DNA of 64,000 nt from Bacteroidales bacterium UBA5429 (GCA_002427605.1 DIRT01000020.1:372-64371); one strand, 5' to 3'; positions 17,701-26,744 are shown, counted from the first letter of the stretch. Notes: generated from the letters alone by a model not told the origin. Program-made: numbers and translations.

Positions 17701-18070
17701 TAATCTTAGCATCAAAACTTAACGTAGCGTGAGGAACACTTCTAAGTCGCTCTTTGGGTATCAACTTTCCGGTAACTCGACAAATCCCGTAGGTTTTGTT
17801 TTCAATTCTAACCAGAGCGGCTTCAAGATTTTTGATGTACTTATCAAGTCGATTCGCCAATCTGCTGTTTTCCTCTTTAGAAAGTACCTGGTTTCCTTCT
17901 TCCAAGATTTTAAATGTGGGAGAAGTGTCAATCGTGTCATTTCCTGCATTGCTATATGCCTCCAAATACACTTCTAAACCTTTCTTTGCCTCGGCAATTT
18001 TCCCTTCGATGAGAACGCGGAACTCTTCCAACTCCTCATCCGAATATCTGTTTACTACATTTTCTGACAT
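17687..18070 (-). CDS. DksA/TraR-like protein without the zinc-finger cysteines
   Basis: 127 residues. N-terminal helices with the DksA-like coiled-coil region (about 1-90, E/K/L-rich) and a C-terminal YGICRVTGKLIPKERL segment that aligns with the YGxCxxxGxxIxxxRLxxxP motif of the DksA/TraR finger. Only one Cys (GIC) is left; the second knuckle Cys pair is missing, so no C4 zinc site can form. DksA binds RNA polymerase and modulates the ppGpp response; whether this form does is unknown. Precedes lspA in the same operon. Confidence 0.82.
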   Translation of the reverse strand: MSENVVNRYSDEELEEFRVLIEGKIAEAKKGLEVYLEAYSNAGNDTIDTSPTFKILEEGNQVLSKEENSRLANRLDKYIKNLEAALVRIENKTYGICRVTGKLIPKERLRSVPHATLSFDAKINEKK

Positions 18071-18095
18071 GGCGATTAATTTTTAGTTTGAATTG

Positions 18096-18134
18096 CAAAG
18101 ATACTAAAAAATTGAATACAAAGTTGTATTTTTG
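18096..18134. promoter_or_regulatory. Divergent -7 boxes: DksA-like operon and tRNA-Arg
   Basis: Minus: CAAAGATA at 18096-18103 (TATCTTTG), 26 bp before the start at 18070. Plus: TATTTTTG at 18127-18134, 12 bp before the first base of the tRNA, the right distance for a direct transcription start near 18141. Confidence 0.6.
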
Positions 18135-18146
18135 CAAATCATTTTT

Positions 18147-18220
18147 GGCTCCGTAGTTCAGCTGAATAGAACGTCAGATTCCGGTTCTGAAGGTCGTGGG
18201 TTTGAATCCCGCCGGAGTCA
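18147..18220 (+). tRNA. tRNA-Arg (anticodon CCG)
   Basis: Cloverleaf read by eye: acceptor stem GGCTCCG with CGGAGTC (one G-T pair), anticodon stem TCAGA/TCTGA with loop TTCCGGT giving anticodon CCG, T-stem GTGGG/CCCGC with loop TTTGAAT, discriminator A. CCA is not encoded. It reads CGG codons, rare in this AT-rich genome. yidD starts 14 bp downstream. Confidence 0.93.
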
Positions 18221-18234
18221 CTAACTTATTTATT

Positions 18235-18477
18235 ATGAGAAAGATAATAAATAAAATCATGTGGATTATTTCCCAGATTTTGATTTTTTTGATCAAAATT
18301 TATCAATGGACACTCTCTCCATTGATGGGAAATAGCTGCAGATTTACGCCCACTTGCTCGGCTTATGGCATCGAAGCACTCAAAAAACATGGTCCTTTTA
18401 AAGGCAGTTGGCTTACTTTGAAAAGAATTATCCGATGCAATCCCTGGGGCGGCAGCGGCTACGACCCGGTTCCCTGA
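18235..18477 (+). CDS. yidD: Membrane protein insertion efficiency factor YidD
   Basis: 80 residues from ATG 18235. Signature LSPLMGNSCRFTPTCSAYGIEALKKHG with the conserved Cys pair, then RIIRCNPWGGSGYDPVP, the normal YidD ending. It helps YidC-dependent insertion of inner-membrane proteins. Unusual placement: in many bacteria it sits in the rpmH-rnpA-yidD-yidC cluster, but here it follows a tRNA-Arg gene and probably shares its promoter; rpmH is 21 kb away. Heptad repeats start directly at the stop codon. Confidence 0.92.
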   Translation: MRKIINKIMWIISQILIFLIKIYQWTLSPLMGNSCRFTPTCSAYGIEALKKHGPFKGSWLTLKRIIRCNPWGGSGYDPVP

Positions 18478-18713
18478 AGGTAGAAGGTAGAAGGAAGAAG
18501 GCAGAAGGCGGAATAAATAAATTTAGAATTTAGAAATTAGAATTGAATTATCTGCTGTTTTACATTATAATACCCTAAAAATTAAGTACATCAATGAAAC
18601 ATGTTAAAGTTGACCATTTTCAATTTTCAACTTTCAATTTTCAATTAATGAAACTTTCGCCTATCGCCTTTTTATTATTCCGCCTTCCGCCTTTAAAAGA
18701 TTTTTTTCTTTTT

Positions 18714-18784
18714 TTGGAAATAAAAAAAAAGGGGGGCAGCATAGATTTCCCTTTTAGGTTATTTTATTTCCCCACTCTGGAATG
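18714..18784 (+). repeat. G6 element, copy C
   Basis: TTTGGAAATAAAAA start, run of six G then CAGC, AT-rich middle, and TTTCCCCACTCTGGAATG end. Closest in organisation to copy G at 58521-58595. Confidence 0.7.
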
Positions 18785-18895
18785 TTAGACCATTTTTGAT
18801 ATGCAGTGAGGCAATTACGAATTACGAATCAATATGATTTCTAAATTTTTGGGACATTGTGTAAATTGCATTGTATCAACCAAATAACATCGGCT

Positions 18896-18923
18896 GTAGA
18901 GACGCAATGCATTGCGTCTCTAC
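18896..18923. repeat. 28-bp perfect GTAG-foot palindrome
   Basis: Arms GTAGAGAC and GTCTCTAC around the 12-bp core GCAATGCATTGC. The 35 bp to its left (TGTAAATTGCATTGTATCAA...) are nearly the same as those left of the palindrome at 51247, whose core is different. Confidence 0.9.
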
Positions 18924-19007
18924 GGTCAAATATAACAACAAAATCCTAATTAAACGCATTAATTTACAAATTTTGAATTATTGTTTTTTCATAATTTGTA
19001 ATTTTTA

Positions 19008-19027
19008 GGAAAGGTCGCGACCTGTCC
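19008..19027. repeat. GTAG-foot palindrome, AGGTCGCGACCT core
   Basis: Perfect 12-bp core (19012-19023), left flank GGAA instead of GGAC, right flank GTCCCTAC. Same type as 8828 and 39233, and followed by the same downstream sequence leading to CGTAATT and TTCCGCC heptads. Confidence 0.8.
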
Positions 19028-19104
19028 CTACAATAAACGCGATTAATTAAAATTTTCGGTCCCGTAATTCGTAATTGGATTCCGCCTTCCGCCTTCCGCC
19101 TTCA

Positions 19105-19995
19105 TCATTGCTCTTGGTATCCAAACCGCTTCATCATCAGGTCTTGGTTGCGCCAGTCTTTGAGGACTTTGACGGAGAGGTCGAGATAGACCTGCTTTTC
19201 GATAAATTCCTCGATTGCTTTTCGGGATTCAATGCCCAATTGTTTGATGGCAGAGCCTTTGCTGCCAATCAGAATTCCTTTTTGGGTGTCCCGCTCGCAG
19301 TACAGCATGGCGCTGATTTGCACGATATGATCAGCTTCTTTATAGCTATCTACCACTACCTCAACACTATAGGGAATCTCTTTTTTGTACAACAACAAAA
19401 TTTTTTCTCTGATGATCTCGCTGATAAAAAAACGAACCGGCTTGTCGGTGAGCTGATCTTTTGGAAAAAATGGGGGAGAAAAGGGCAGGTGTTGGACAAT
19501 CCTTTCCTGCAACCATTCTATTCCGATTTGGTGTAAAGCGGAGAGAGCAATCGACTCAATGTCCGGGAAAAGATTGGTCCAATATTGCTCTGTCTCTTTT
19601 ACTGCTTCCGGTGTACTTTTATCGACTTTATTGATAATCAATATTTTGGGAATTTTGCACTCTTGCAATTGAGTCATAATCTCTTCATTGAAGCGGGTTT
19701 CACCCACTTCAACCATCAACAAAATGAGGTCGGCATCGGTGAGGGCAACACGGATGAAGTGCATCATCATTTCCTGCATTTTATATGCCGGATCAAGGAT
19801 TCCCGGAAGATCGGAATAGACAATCTGATAATCCTCTTCGTTGACAATACCCCGAATCCGATGTCGCGTAGTTTGTGCCTTATTGGTAATAATCGACAAT
19901 CGTTCACCCACCAAAAGGTTCATCAATGTGCTTTTCCCAACGTTGGGATTGCCGATAATATTTACAAATCCTGCTCTGTGTGTCTCTTGATTCAT
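19105..19995 (-). CDS. era: GTPase Era, ribosome assembly factor
   Basis: 296 residues from ATG 19995 (MNQETHRAGFVNIIG). G1 GNPNVGKST, G3 DLPGI, G4 NKVDK, then the C-terminal KH domain with the GILIGSKGSAIKQLG loop that binds the 3' end of 16S rRNA. DLPGI replaces the usual DTPGI. Queuosine gene queD is directly upstream. Intergenic heptads begin 4 bp beyond its stop codon. Confidence 0.95.
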   Translation of the reverse strand: MNQETHRAGFVNIIGNPNVGKSTLMNLLVGERLSIITNKAQTTRHRIRGIVNEEDYQIVYSDLPGILDPAYKMQEMMMHFIRVALTDADLILLMVEVGETRFNEEIMTQLQECKIPKILIINKVDKSTPEAVKETEQYWTNLFPDIESIALSALHQIGIEWLQERIVQHLPFSPPFFPKDQLTDKPVRFFISEIIREKILLLYKKEIPYSVEVVVDSYKEADHIVQISAMLYCERDTQKGILIGSKGSAIKQLGIESRKAIEEFIEKQVYLDLSVKVLKDWRNQDLMMKRFGYQEQ

Positions 19996-20005
19996 GTTCT
20001 CTATC

Positions 20006-20455
20006 TTATTGATTATCAGATCCAAACCACTCAGCAAAAGAGTTGTCAGTTTCCTTTAATTTCAGCGAAAAGAGTTGTACATCAGGCGGTAAAACCGCTT
20101 TGATTTTTTCCGCAAAGTAGCTCAACATATTTTCTGTAGTGGGTTGAAACGGCACCAAAATGATCTTCTCGTAATTTTTTTGCAACAGTTGAATGAGGGC
20201 AGGATCACTTTCCTGACTGAGCATCAACGAATGGTCTAAATGGTCAATCAATTCTCTGTTAATCAGTTTTTTAAGTACTGAAAAATCGATCAACATCCCT
20301 TTTTTTGGTGAGGATTCGTCATCGTTCGGTCTGCCCACTACGGTCACTTCAAAATGGTAGGAGTGTCCATGAATATTCTTACACAATCCATCATAATTGT
20401 GCAGGGCATGTGCCATCGCAAAGTTGAAAACTTTCGTCAATCTGATTGTTGCCAT
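20006..20455 (-). CDS. queD: 6-carboxytetrahydropterin synthase (QueD-like)
   Basis: 149 residues, PTPS/QueD fold. Zinc-binding His residues in AMAHALHNY and HGHSYHFEV, catalytic Cys in the intervening GLCKNIHGH, DHLDHSLML, and the PTTENML and LKLKET motifs. It makes CPH4 from dihydroneopterin triphosphate, the first committed step to queuosine. Located 3 bp after the endonuclease gene and 10 bp before era. Confidence 0.9.
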   Translation of the reverse strand: MATIRLTKVFNFAMAHALHNYDGLCKNIHGHSYHFEVTVVGRPNDDESSPKKGMLIDFSVLKKLINRELIDHLDHSLMLSQESDPALIQLLQKNYEKIILVPFQPTTENMLSYFAEKIKAVLPPDVQLFSLKLKETDNSFAEWFGSDNQ

Positions 20456-20458
20456 AAC

Positions 20459-21535
20459 TTACTGAATAATCAATTTATAAATCTGTTTTTTTCTATCATT
20501 AATTTTTAAAAAATAAAAACCGGGGGGGTGATCAGCTATCGAAACTCCGGAAGGCAAAGCACTCAAATCATAAGTTCTTACCTCTCTACCCATGACGTCA
20601 TAGAGAGTTAAGCTCAAATCACTACTATTTTCGATATCATCGTAAAATAGCAGCAAATCGCCATGTGCAGGATTGGAAAAGCGAATAGATTGCACGATTT
20701 CAGCAAATTCCTCAATCCCCGAAGGATCAAAAGCATAGATGGAGTCATTACCATAAATTTTGCCCACCAGTTCCGGAAAATCAATAAACGGGTTTCGGTT
20801 TTCCTGTAATGCAAAGATCGCTTCATTTCGGTTCAACTCCTTTTGACTTACCGGATCCTGATTATGCCATTGGATCAACAATTGGAGTGCCCAGGGTTTC
20901 AAAGAGCCATTGGTAAACATGGAATTAGATGTTACACCCATGTTTTTATCCATATAACGCACAGTCATGTAGAAATAGGAGCGTGCAAAATCCCCTTTAT
21001 ATTCATCGATAGGTTCAAATACTGTTCCGGTATATCCCGGAGTGGCACTGCTTCCTACTTTGGATCCGTTGAGACTGGTCCAGGTAGCTGAGCCCACTTT
21101 CCCGTAAGGATAATTACTCCTTCTGTTGTTGACGTAGCCGTCAGTCGGATATAAATGAAAAAGGTCAGTGTAGAGCGGTGTTGCGTCATTAAACCAGCTG
21201 GCAGGGATAGAGTGTTCTCTGTTGTAGCAATCTCCTTCCGTACTGTAGCTTCCGCATTGATCGGTGAAGAAAGTGTACTCATAAGCCGGGTCTCCAACAG
21301 GATTATCGGAGTACGGGTCCCAAACTTTCCCATTCGGTTTGCGATCGGTAGAAGGGAATGCATCCCATAATTGTTTGTAAGTTAAGGCATTGTGGTCTTT
21401 GATGATATGGTGAAGGGCAACCCGCAGGGCATATCCTTTCTTATTCGTGGCACTGCTGTAATATTGACTTGGAATTTGACCCGCCAGAGGGATCAAAATG
21501 AAAGAAACCCATAAAATTAAAAGAGACTTTTTCAT
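20459..21535 (-). CDS. Secreted endonuclease I with C-terminal sorting-like domain
   Basis: 358 residues from ATG 21535; an upstream in-frame extension runs through a repeat and is rejected. Signal peptide 1-19 (LIPLAGQ). The endonuclease I core contains NREHSIPASWF (His of the beta-beta-alpha metal motif), LFHLYPTDGYVNNRRSNYPYG and Asn residues of the active site. The last 75 residues form a beta-rich domain (SIRFSNPAHGDLLLFYDD ... LTLYDVMGREVRTYDLS ... GFYFLKI) resembling type A T9SS sorting domains, so export across the outer membrane is likely. Probable role: extracellular DNA degradation. Confidence 0.88.
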   Translation of the reverse strand: MKKSLLILWVSFILIPLAGQIPSQYYSSATNKKGYALRVALHHIIKDHNALTYKQLWDAFPSTDRKPNGKVWDPYSDNPVGDPAYEYTFFTDQCGSYSTEGDCYNREHSIPASWFNDATPLYTDLFHLYPTDGYVNNRRSNYPYGKVGSATWTSLNGSKVGSSATPGYTGTVFEPIDEYKGDFARSYFYMTVRYMDKNMGVTSNSMFTNGSLKPWALQLLIQWHNQDPVSQKELNRNEAIFALQENRNPFIDFPELVGKIYGNDSIYAFDPSGIEEFAEIVQSIRFSNPAHGDLLLFYDDIENSSDLSLTLYDVMGREVRTYDLSALPSGVSIADHPPGFYFLKINDRKKQIYKLIIQ

Positions 21536-21582
21536 AAAGCGATGAAATAAAATGCAAAGTAACACTTTTTTTATGAAACACC

Positions 21583-21632
21583 CGCCTTCCTGGCCCCCCT
21601 TTTTTTCTTTTTTAAAAAAAGAGAATAAAAAA
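21583..21632 (-). repeat. G6 element, copy D (partial)
   Basis: On the minus strand: A-rich stretch, six G, CCAGGAAGG. Only the A-rich/G-run half is present; it lies between the endonuclease gene and lysE. Confidence 0.5.
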
Positions 21633-21633
21633 A

Positions 21634-22257
21634 TTAAAGCACACCCAATGCCCATTTGACACCGACAAACAAAGCAAAAGCAATAATTACAAGACCGGAA
21701 ATGAGATCCACTTTTGCCAACATTTTTTCACCTAGTTTGGTTTTGTACTTATGCGCAATGCCGCACAAGAGCAGCCACCAACTGCCCGAACCCAACAAAA
21801 TACTGAAAAGCAGGACCACAGCTCCGAGCGGTTTCACGTCGCTGATGCCCACAAAAGCGAATACCGCGATGAAGAAAATGAAGGTTAAAGGATTGGACAG
21901 TGTAAGGACAAAGGCACTCACATAATCTCTCAGCAAGCTGCCATTTTCTTGCAGGGCAGGTTCGACAGTACGTTTTTTCTTACGTATAATTTGAATCCCG
22001 ACCAAGATCAGGAACAGAAACCCGAAAAAGTGAAACCAGGTTTCGTGGTCGATCAAAAAATCGGAGACAAAATTGAGTCCTAGTACAACAATCAGCCCAA
22101 AAAGAAGGTCTGCGGTGGTTGCACCCAACCCGGAGACCAGTCCGGCAATGTAGCTTTTATTCAACGTACGGTTGATGCAGAGAATACCGACCGGACCGAC
22201 AGGTGCAGCAATACAAAATCCCAGCAGAAGGCCTTTTAGAAACAGTGAAAGATACAT
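21634..22257 (-). CDS. LysE/RhtB family amino-acid exporter
   Basis: 207 residues, six TM segments. N-terminal GLLLGFCIAAPVGPVGILCI is the family signature region (APVGP), and NPLTFIFF is the second. Substrate cannot be assigned. It starts 7 bp after the mutS stop, so it is likely co-transcribed with mutS. Confidence 0.85.
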   Translation of the reverse strand: MYLSLFLKGLLLGFCIAAPVGPVGILCINRTLNKSYIAGLVSGLGATTADLLFGLIVVLGLNFVSDFLIDHETWFHFFGFLFLILVGIQIIRKKKRTVEPALQENGSLLRDYVSAFVLTLSNPLTFIFFIAVFAFVGISDVKPLGAVVLLFSILLGSGSWWLLLCGIAHKYKTKLGEKMLAKVDLISGLVIIAFALFVGVKWALGVL

Positions 22258-22264
22258 AAGCAGC

Positions 22265-24871
22265 CTATTTTTTCTTTTTGGTGAGTAAATTTTTAATATC
22301 GTTGAGTTTCATGAGCGCCTCAACAGGAGTGAGGGTTTCAATGTCGATTCCAATAATTTGATCTTTGATATCCAACAGTAGCGGATCATCTAAAGCAATG
22401 AAACTGAGTTGATAACCCGGATCTTTAGGGGTTGCTTCAGCAATTTTTTGCGACTGATCCCGGGAACTTTCCAGACTTTCGAGAATTTTTTCTGCTCTGT
22501 AAAGCACCTGTGCCGGCATTCCCGCCATTCTCGCTACATGGATTCCAAAACTATGTTCACTGCCGCCCGGTTCCAGTTTTCTGAGAAACAAAATCTTGTT
22601 GTTGATCTCTTTCACGCTGACATGGTAGTTCTTGATTCTTTCAAACTGATCCGCCATATTGTTGAGTTCGTGGTAGTGGGTTGCAAACAGTACTTTAGCT
22701 CTGTGTTTTTTGTGTTCATGTAGATATTCAGCGATGGACCAGGCAATGGAAACGCCGTCGTAAGTACTGGTTCCGCGTCCAATCTCATCCAAAAGGATCA
22801 AACTTCGATTGGAAATATTGTTCAGAATACTCGCAGTTTCATTCATTTCAACCATAAAGGTTGATTCTCCGGTACTGATATTGTCGGACGCTCCTACACG
22901 GGTAAAAATCTTGTCGATAATGGAGAGATTGGCCGCTTCAGCAGGGACAAAACAGCCCATTTGCGCCATCAACACAATCAGTGCGGTTTGGCGTAGCAGC
23001 GCCGATTTTCCCGACATATTGGGACCGGTAATGATGATAATCTGCTGATTTTCATTGTCAAGGTAGAGGTCGTTGGCGATATATTTTTCCCCGAAAGGCA
23101 GATGTTTTTCAATCACGGGGTGTCTGCCATTTTTGATTCGGATGGCTGTTCCCTCTTCGAAAATAGGTTTGGTGTAGTTGTTTTCTATCGATACGGAGGC
23201 GAAGCAGAGTAGGATGTCCAATTTGGCAATCAGACGGGCATTGAGCTGAATGGTAGGAATATATTCCAGTAAACTGAGAACCAACTCATTAAACAAACGC
23301 GCTTCAATGGCTAAAATTTTCTCTTCTGCTCCCAATATCTTGGTTTCCAGATCTTTAAGCTCTTCGGTGATATAGCGTTCAGCGTTGGTCAGGGTTTGCT
23401 TTCTGATCCAATCTTCAGGAACTCTGTTTTTATGGGTGTTCGTCACTTCCAGATAGTAGCCAAAAACGTTGTTAAATCCGATTTTTAAACTGGTGATTCC
23501 AGTTTTAATCGCTTCCCGTTGTTGAATCTCTGCCAGTATCGTTTTGCTGTTTATAGCCAAGCTGCTTAACTCATCCAGTTCAGCGTCAACTCCTTTTCTA
23601 AAAACACGACCTTTATTAAGCACTACTGGCGGATCCTCTAAAATCTCATTTTCAATCTTTTGAGATAATGAAACCAGCGGATTTAGTTGTTCCAAAATAC
23701 GTAACAGCTCACTGTGTTCAATATGTCGTGCCTGCTCTTTAATCGCTTCAACCGCACGGAGTGATCTTGCCAGTTGGAGCAGTTCCCTGGGGTTGATTTT
23801 TGAAGTAGCAATTTTAGCTACTAATCTTTCCAGATCCCCGATTTGTTTCAGCATTTGAGTCATCTGGTCGGCGACTTCTCTCTGTTCAGTGAAATACTTC
23901 ACAATCGCAAGGCGCTCCTCGATCATCACCCTTTCCTTGAGGGGCAGCACCATCCACTTCCGCAACATCCGCGAGCCCATGGGGGTTTCGGTTTTATCCA
24001 GGATTTGCAAAAGAGTAACTGCGTTTTCATTGTGGGAGTAAATCAATTCCAGATTGCGGATTGTAAATTGGTCTAGCCAAACATAATGTTCCTCCTCAAA
24101 ACGCGTCAACTTATTGATATGCTGAATTTTATGATTCTGAGTTTGATGAAGATAGTGCAAAGCCGCACCCGCTGCAATGATTCCATAGGTCATATCTTCG
24201 ACGCCGAAACCTTTTAAGGTATTGGTTTGAAAATGTTTGATTAAAAGATCATACGCGTAGTCGGTAGTAAAAACCCAATCCTCGAAAGTAGTCAGTAAAA
24301 TTTTGTCCCCAAAATGTTCTTTAAACATAGGAACTTTATTTTTGAGGATTACAATTTCAGAGGGATTAAAGTTTTGCAATAATTTGTCAACATACTCAAT
24401 ATCTCCTTCAGCGAGGTAAAACTCTCCGGTAGAAATATCAACAAAGGCGGCACCCATTTTTTTATCATGGAAATGGATGGCACCCAAAAAGTTATTCTCT
24501 TTAACCTCTAAAACTTTATCATTGATTGATACTCCTGGTGTAACCAATTCGGTAACTCCTCTCTTGACTAACTTTTTGGTTAGTTTGGGATCTTCCAATT
24601 GTTCGCAAATGGCTACCCTATATCCGGCTCTGACCAATTTTGGGAGATAAGTATCGATAGCATGGTGTGGAAACCCGGCTAAATCAACATGAGCTGCTAC
24701 ACCATTGGCTCTTTTGGTGAGTACAATACCCAAAATCTGAGATGCTTTCACGGCATCCTCTCCAAAGGTTTCGTAAAAGTCTCCAATTCTGAACAATAGA
24801 ATCGCATCGGGATACTTGCTTTTGAATCGATTGTATTGTTTCATCAAGGGAGTTGCGGCAGGTACAGTCAT
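22265..24871 (-). CDS. mutS: DNA mismatch repair ATPase MutS
   Basis: 868 residues, full length MutS1. Domain I has the mismatch-contacting Phe-x-Glu (IGDFYETFGEDA, near residue 37-39). Walker A GPNMSGKSALLRQ, the MVEMNE segment, Walker B LILLDEIGRGTSTYDG, and FATHYHEL follow. The C-terminal region after about 800 is short. No mutL is present in this window. Promoter box at 24922. Confidence 0.97.
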   Translation of the reverse strand: MTVPAATPLMKQYNRFKSKYPDAILLFRIGDFYETFGEDAVKASQILGIVLTKRANGVAAHVDLAGFPHHAIDTYLPKLVRAGYRVAICEQLEDPKLTKKLVKRGVTELVTPGVSINDKVLEVKENNFLGAIHFHDKKMGAAFVDISTGEFYLAEGDIEYVDKLLQNFNPSEIVILKNKVPMFKEHFGDKILLTTFEDWVFTTDYAYDLLIKHFQTNTLKGFGVEDMTYGIIAAGAALHYLHQTQNHKIQHINKLTRFEEEHYVWLDQFTIRNLELIYSHNENAVTLLQILDKTETPMGSRMLRKWMVLPLKERVMIEERLAIVKYFTEQREVADQMTQMLKQIGDLERLVAKIATSKINPRELLQLARSLRAVEAIKEQARHIEHSELLRILEQLNPLVSLSQKIENEILEDPPVVLNKGRVFRKGVDAELDELSSLAINSKTILAEIQQREAIKTGITSLKIGFNNVFGYYLEVTNTHKNRVPEDWIRKQTLTNAERYITEELKDLETKILGAEEKILAIEARLFNELVLSLLEYIPTIQLNARLIAKLDILLCFASVSIENNYTKPIFEEGTAIRIKNGRHPVIEKHLPFGEKYIANDLYLDNENQQIIIITGPNMSGKSALLRQTALIVLMAQMGCFVPAEAANLSIIDKIFTRVGASDNISTGESTFMVEMNETASILNNISNRSLILLDEIGRGTSTYDGVSIAWSIAEYLHEHKKHRAKVLFATHYHELNNMADQFERIKNYHVSVKEINNKILFLRKLEPGGSEHSFGIHVARMAGMPAQVLYRAEKILESLESSRDQSQKIAEATPKDPGYQLSFIALDDPLLLDIKDQIIGIDIETLTPVEALMKLNDIKNLLTKKKK

Positions 24872-24921
24872 AAAAATTTGCGAGTGTTAATCGATAAAAA
24901 ATATGTTTTTAAAAGGGATTG

Positions 24922-24929
24922 CAAATATA
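24922..24929 (-). promoter_or_regulatory. -7 box of mutS
   Basis: CAAATATA (TATATTTG on the minus strand), 51 bp before the mutS start. Confidence 0.55.
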
Positions 24930-24941
24930 ATAAAAAAAGAT

Positions 24942-26303
24942 TTATGGATGGAGTTCTAAATAGGCATTATAGCGTGCCATTACCTCTTCAGCATATTTAA
25001 CGGTATGTTTTCCGGGCAAAAATCCTGATTTTACAACAGGATCAGAGTAATACTCCTTTTTTGATTTTAAAATCAAATATTTTGAAACAAATTTCCACTG
25101 AGTAGAGTTTTGTTGATTTTTTTCACAGAGACGCTGCGCATCTAATATGTGTCCTCGTCCTGCATTATAAGAAGCAGCAACAAAGTGATATTTTTCTTTT
25201 TTGTCTGTAATATTATCAAATGCCCGGGCTATTTTGTAGAGATATTTGATTCCTGCGACAATCTGTTCCTCTTCTGATGAGGTTTCATCAATGCCAAAAT
25301 AGGTCATCGTTTCAGGCATCATTTGCATTAAGCCATAGCTTCCCCCCAAACCATATAATCCCGATTGAAATTTGCTTTCCTGGTACATAATAGCAACTAC
25401 AAACTGCCAGTCGATACCATATTCTTTGGCATATTTTTTAATGATGTGGTCGTAGGGGGAGATATTTTTATTTCCTGAATTTGAAAAATGACGCTTGATA
25501 ATCAATGAGTGTGGAGAAAAATATCGTTTAAGCAAAAAATGATACTTATTGGTTTTGGAAAAAGCAATGATCCAATTATTAATCTCATTATTTAGCTCAT
25601 CATTATTTTTGTCCAAAATCCAGCATCTTTCATAAATAGGTCCAATTCGGGATCCTATTGCAAGGTTATCGTAAAAGGGTAACAGAGTGATTGCAGTTTG
25701 GTAATCACAAATCATAAAATCGATCTCTTTTTCCTGAAGTTGATTGATTAATTCCTCTCCTTCATAATGTTCTTTATCTATAATTTTAAAATTTAACTCT
25801 TCAAGCAGATCCATGGAGAGGAAATGGTGGTAATCATCAGGAATATGTAGCTCTTTCACGATATTGGAATCGTATATTTGTCCTTTTCTCGATAAAATGA
25901 CAGGGTAAGTGTAGGAGTGTGGATAAGAAAAAGTTAAAAATGAAGACACCAGACCGGATTTGCGAATATCGGCAGCGATAATATCATAATGAGGCTTTAA
26001 AATTTCTTTGTATGCCTCTTTAGAATCATGATTGATAGTTAAATTAATCACTCTACCGGAAGCTTTTTCAAACTCCTTAAGTAATTCATATTGGAAGCCA
26101 ATAGGTGTTCCTTTGTATATAAAAAAATCGGAAGAATGGGATGAAAGCAGAACCTCCAAAGTGTCATCCTGTCTAACCAAAGAAAAAGTGGTAGACTCCG
26201 ATTTAAGGGTCTCTTTATGACGTGAATAGGTTGCCACTAATATAATCAAAAGCAGTAATGATGTCACTACTATGAATAGCGGCGAAGATAATGTTTTCTT
26301 CAA
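24942..26303 (-). CDS. MltF-like membrane-bound lytic transglycosylase
   Basis: 453 residues. N-terminal TM/signal (10-25), a periplasmic solute-binding-like domain (about 45-275; STTFSLVRQDDTLEVLLSS), then an SLT domain (about 290-440) with the catalytic Glu in IMYQESKFQ and the GSYGLMQMMPETM and VAASYNAGRGH motifs. Same two-domain order as MltF, which cleaves the peptidoglycan glycan chain to 1,6-anhydro products. The gene stands next to a small lipoprotein. Confidence 0.9.
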   Translation of the reverse strand: MKKTLSSPLFIVVTSLLLLIILVATYSRHKETLKSESTTFSLVRQDDTLEVLLSSHSSDFFIYKGTPIGFQYELLKEFEKASGRVINLTINHDSKEAYKEILKPHYDIIAADIRKSGLVSSFLTFSYPHSYTYPVILSRKGQIYDSNIVKELHIPDDYHHFLSMDLLEELNFKIIDKEHYEGEELINQLQEKEIDFMICDYQTAITLLPFYDNLAIGSRIGPIYERCWILDKNNDELNNEINNWIIAFSKTNKYHFLLKRYFSPHSLIIKRHFSNSGNKNISPYDHIIKKYAKEYGIDWQFVVAIMYQESKFQSGLYGLGGSYGLMQMMPETMTYFGIDETSSEEEQIVAGIKYLYKIARAFDNITDKKEKYHFVAASYNAGRGHILDAQRLCEKNQQNSTQWKFVSKYLILKSKKEYYSDPVVKSGFLPGKHTVKYAEEVMARYNAYLELHP

Positions 26304-26330
26304 ATTGGATAATTTGAGTGGAACAAAAGG

Positions 26331-26711
26331 TTACTGCCTTATCATCAGTATCGTTTTTTCAACAGTCTCGTTGGGAAGTAGCTTGATCTGACTCGCTCCA
26401 ACATACGTTCTGACAGCATCTCCCTCGGTGAGTGCAAATTCAGCTTTGACATCTAAAAGGGCTTCGTACTGAAACTCATGAGAAAAAACTCCATCATCAT
26501 CAGTTACTCCGGAAGCCTGAGCAAAAGGAGCATAATTAGGTTTGCCAATAGTAACAGTAGCTCCAACAACAACATCTCCTGTGTCAATTCCCGTTTCTGA
26601 GTATACACAAATGATTTTAACAGGAAATACCTCTTCCTTTTCACAACTTGAAAACAGAAGGACGACAATAGCAGCTATTACTACAGGTATAAATAAAAAA
26701 ACTTTTTTCAT
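26331..26711 (-). CDS. Small lipoprotein of unknown function
   Basis: 126 residues from ATG 26711. Signal peptide ending in a lipobox LFSSC with the lipidated Cys at 23. The mature part (about 100 residues) is beta-rich with a Gly/Val pattern (GDVVVGATVTIG ... VTDDDGVFSHEF) like a single Ig/carboxypeptidase-regulatory-type sandwich. No specific function is recognised. Precedes the transglycosylase by 27 bp. Confidence 0.7.
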   Translation of the reverse strand: MKKVFLFIPVVIAAIVVLLFSSCEKEEVFPVKIICVYSETGIDTGDVVVGATVTIGKPNYAPFAQASGVTDDDGVFSHEFQYEALLDVKAEFALTEGDAVRTYVGASQIKLLPNETVEKTILMIRQ

Positions 26712-26744
26712 GGTGTGTATTTTAAAATTGGAACATTCAATCCG

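Larger units (their letters stand above)
18478..19104. repeat. Composite repeat island between yidD and era
   Basis: Gene-free, about 630 bp. In order: TAGAAGG/CAGAAGG/CGGAAGG-type heptads from the yidD stop (18478-18515), TTTAGAA heptads (18520-18545), TTCCGCC units (18679-18692), G6 element copy C (18714-18784), ATTACGA units (18813-18828), a 28-bp perfect palindrome (18896-18923), a second palindrome (19008-19027), CGTAATT units (19063-19076) and three exact TTCCGCC units (19080-19100) ending 4 bp from the era stop. Confidence 0.85.

Noticed and set aside
20459..21655. Endonuclease gene with start at 21655
   Set aside because: The first 40 residues would come from the partial G6 element, and the signal peptide begins at ATG 21535.
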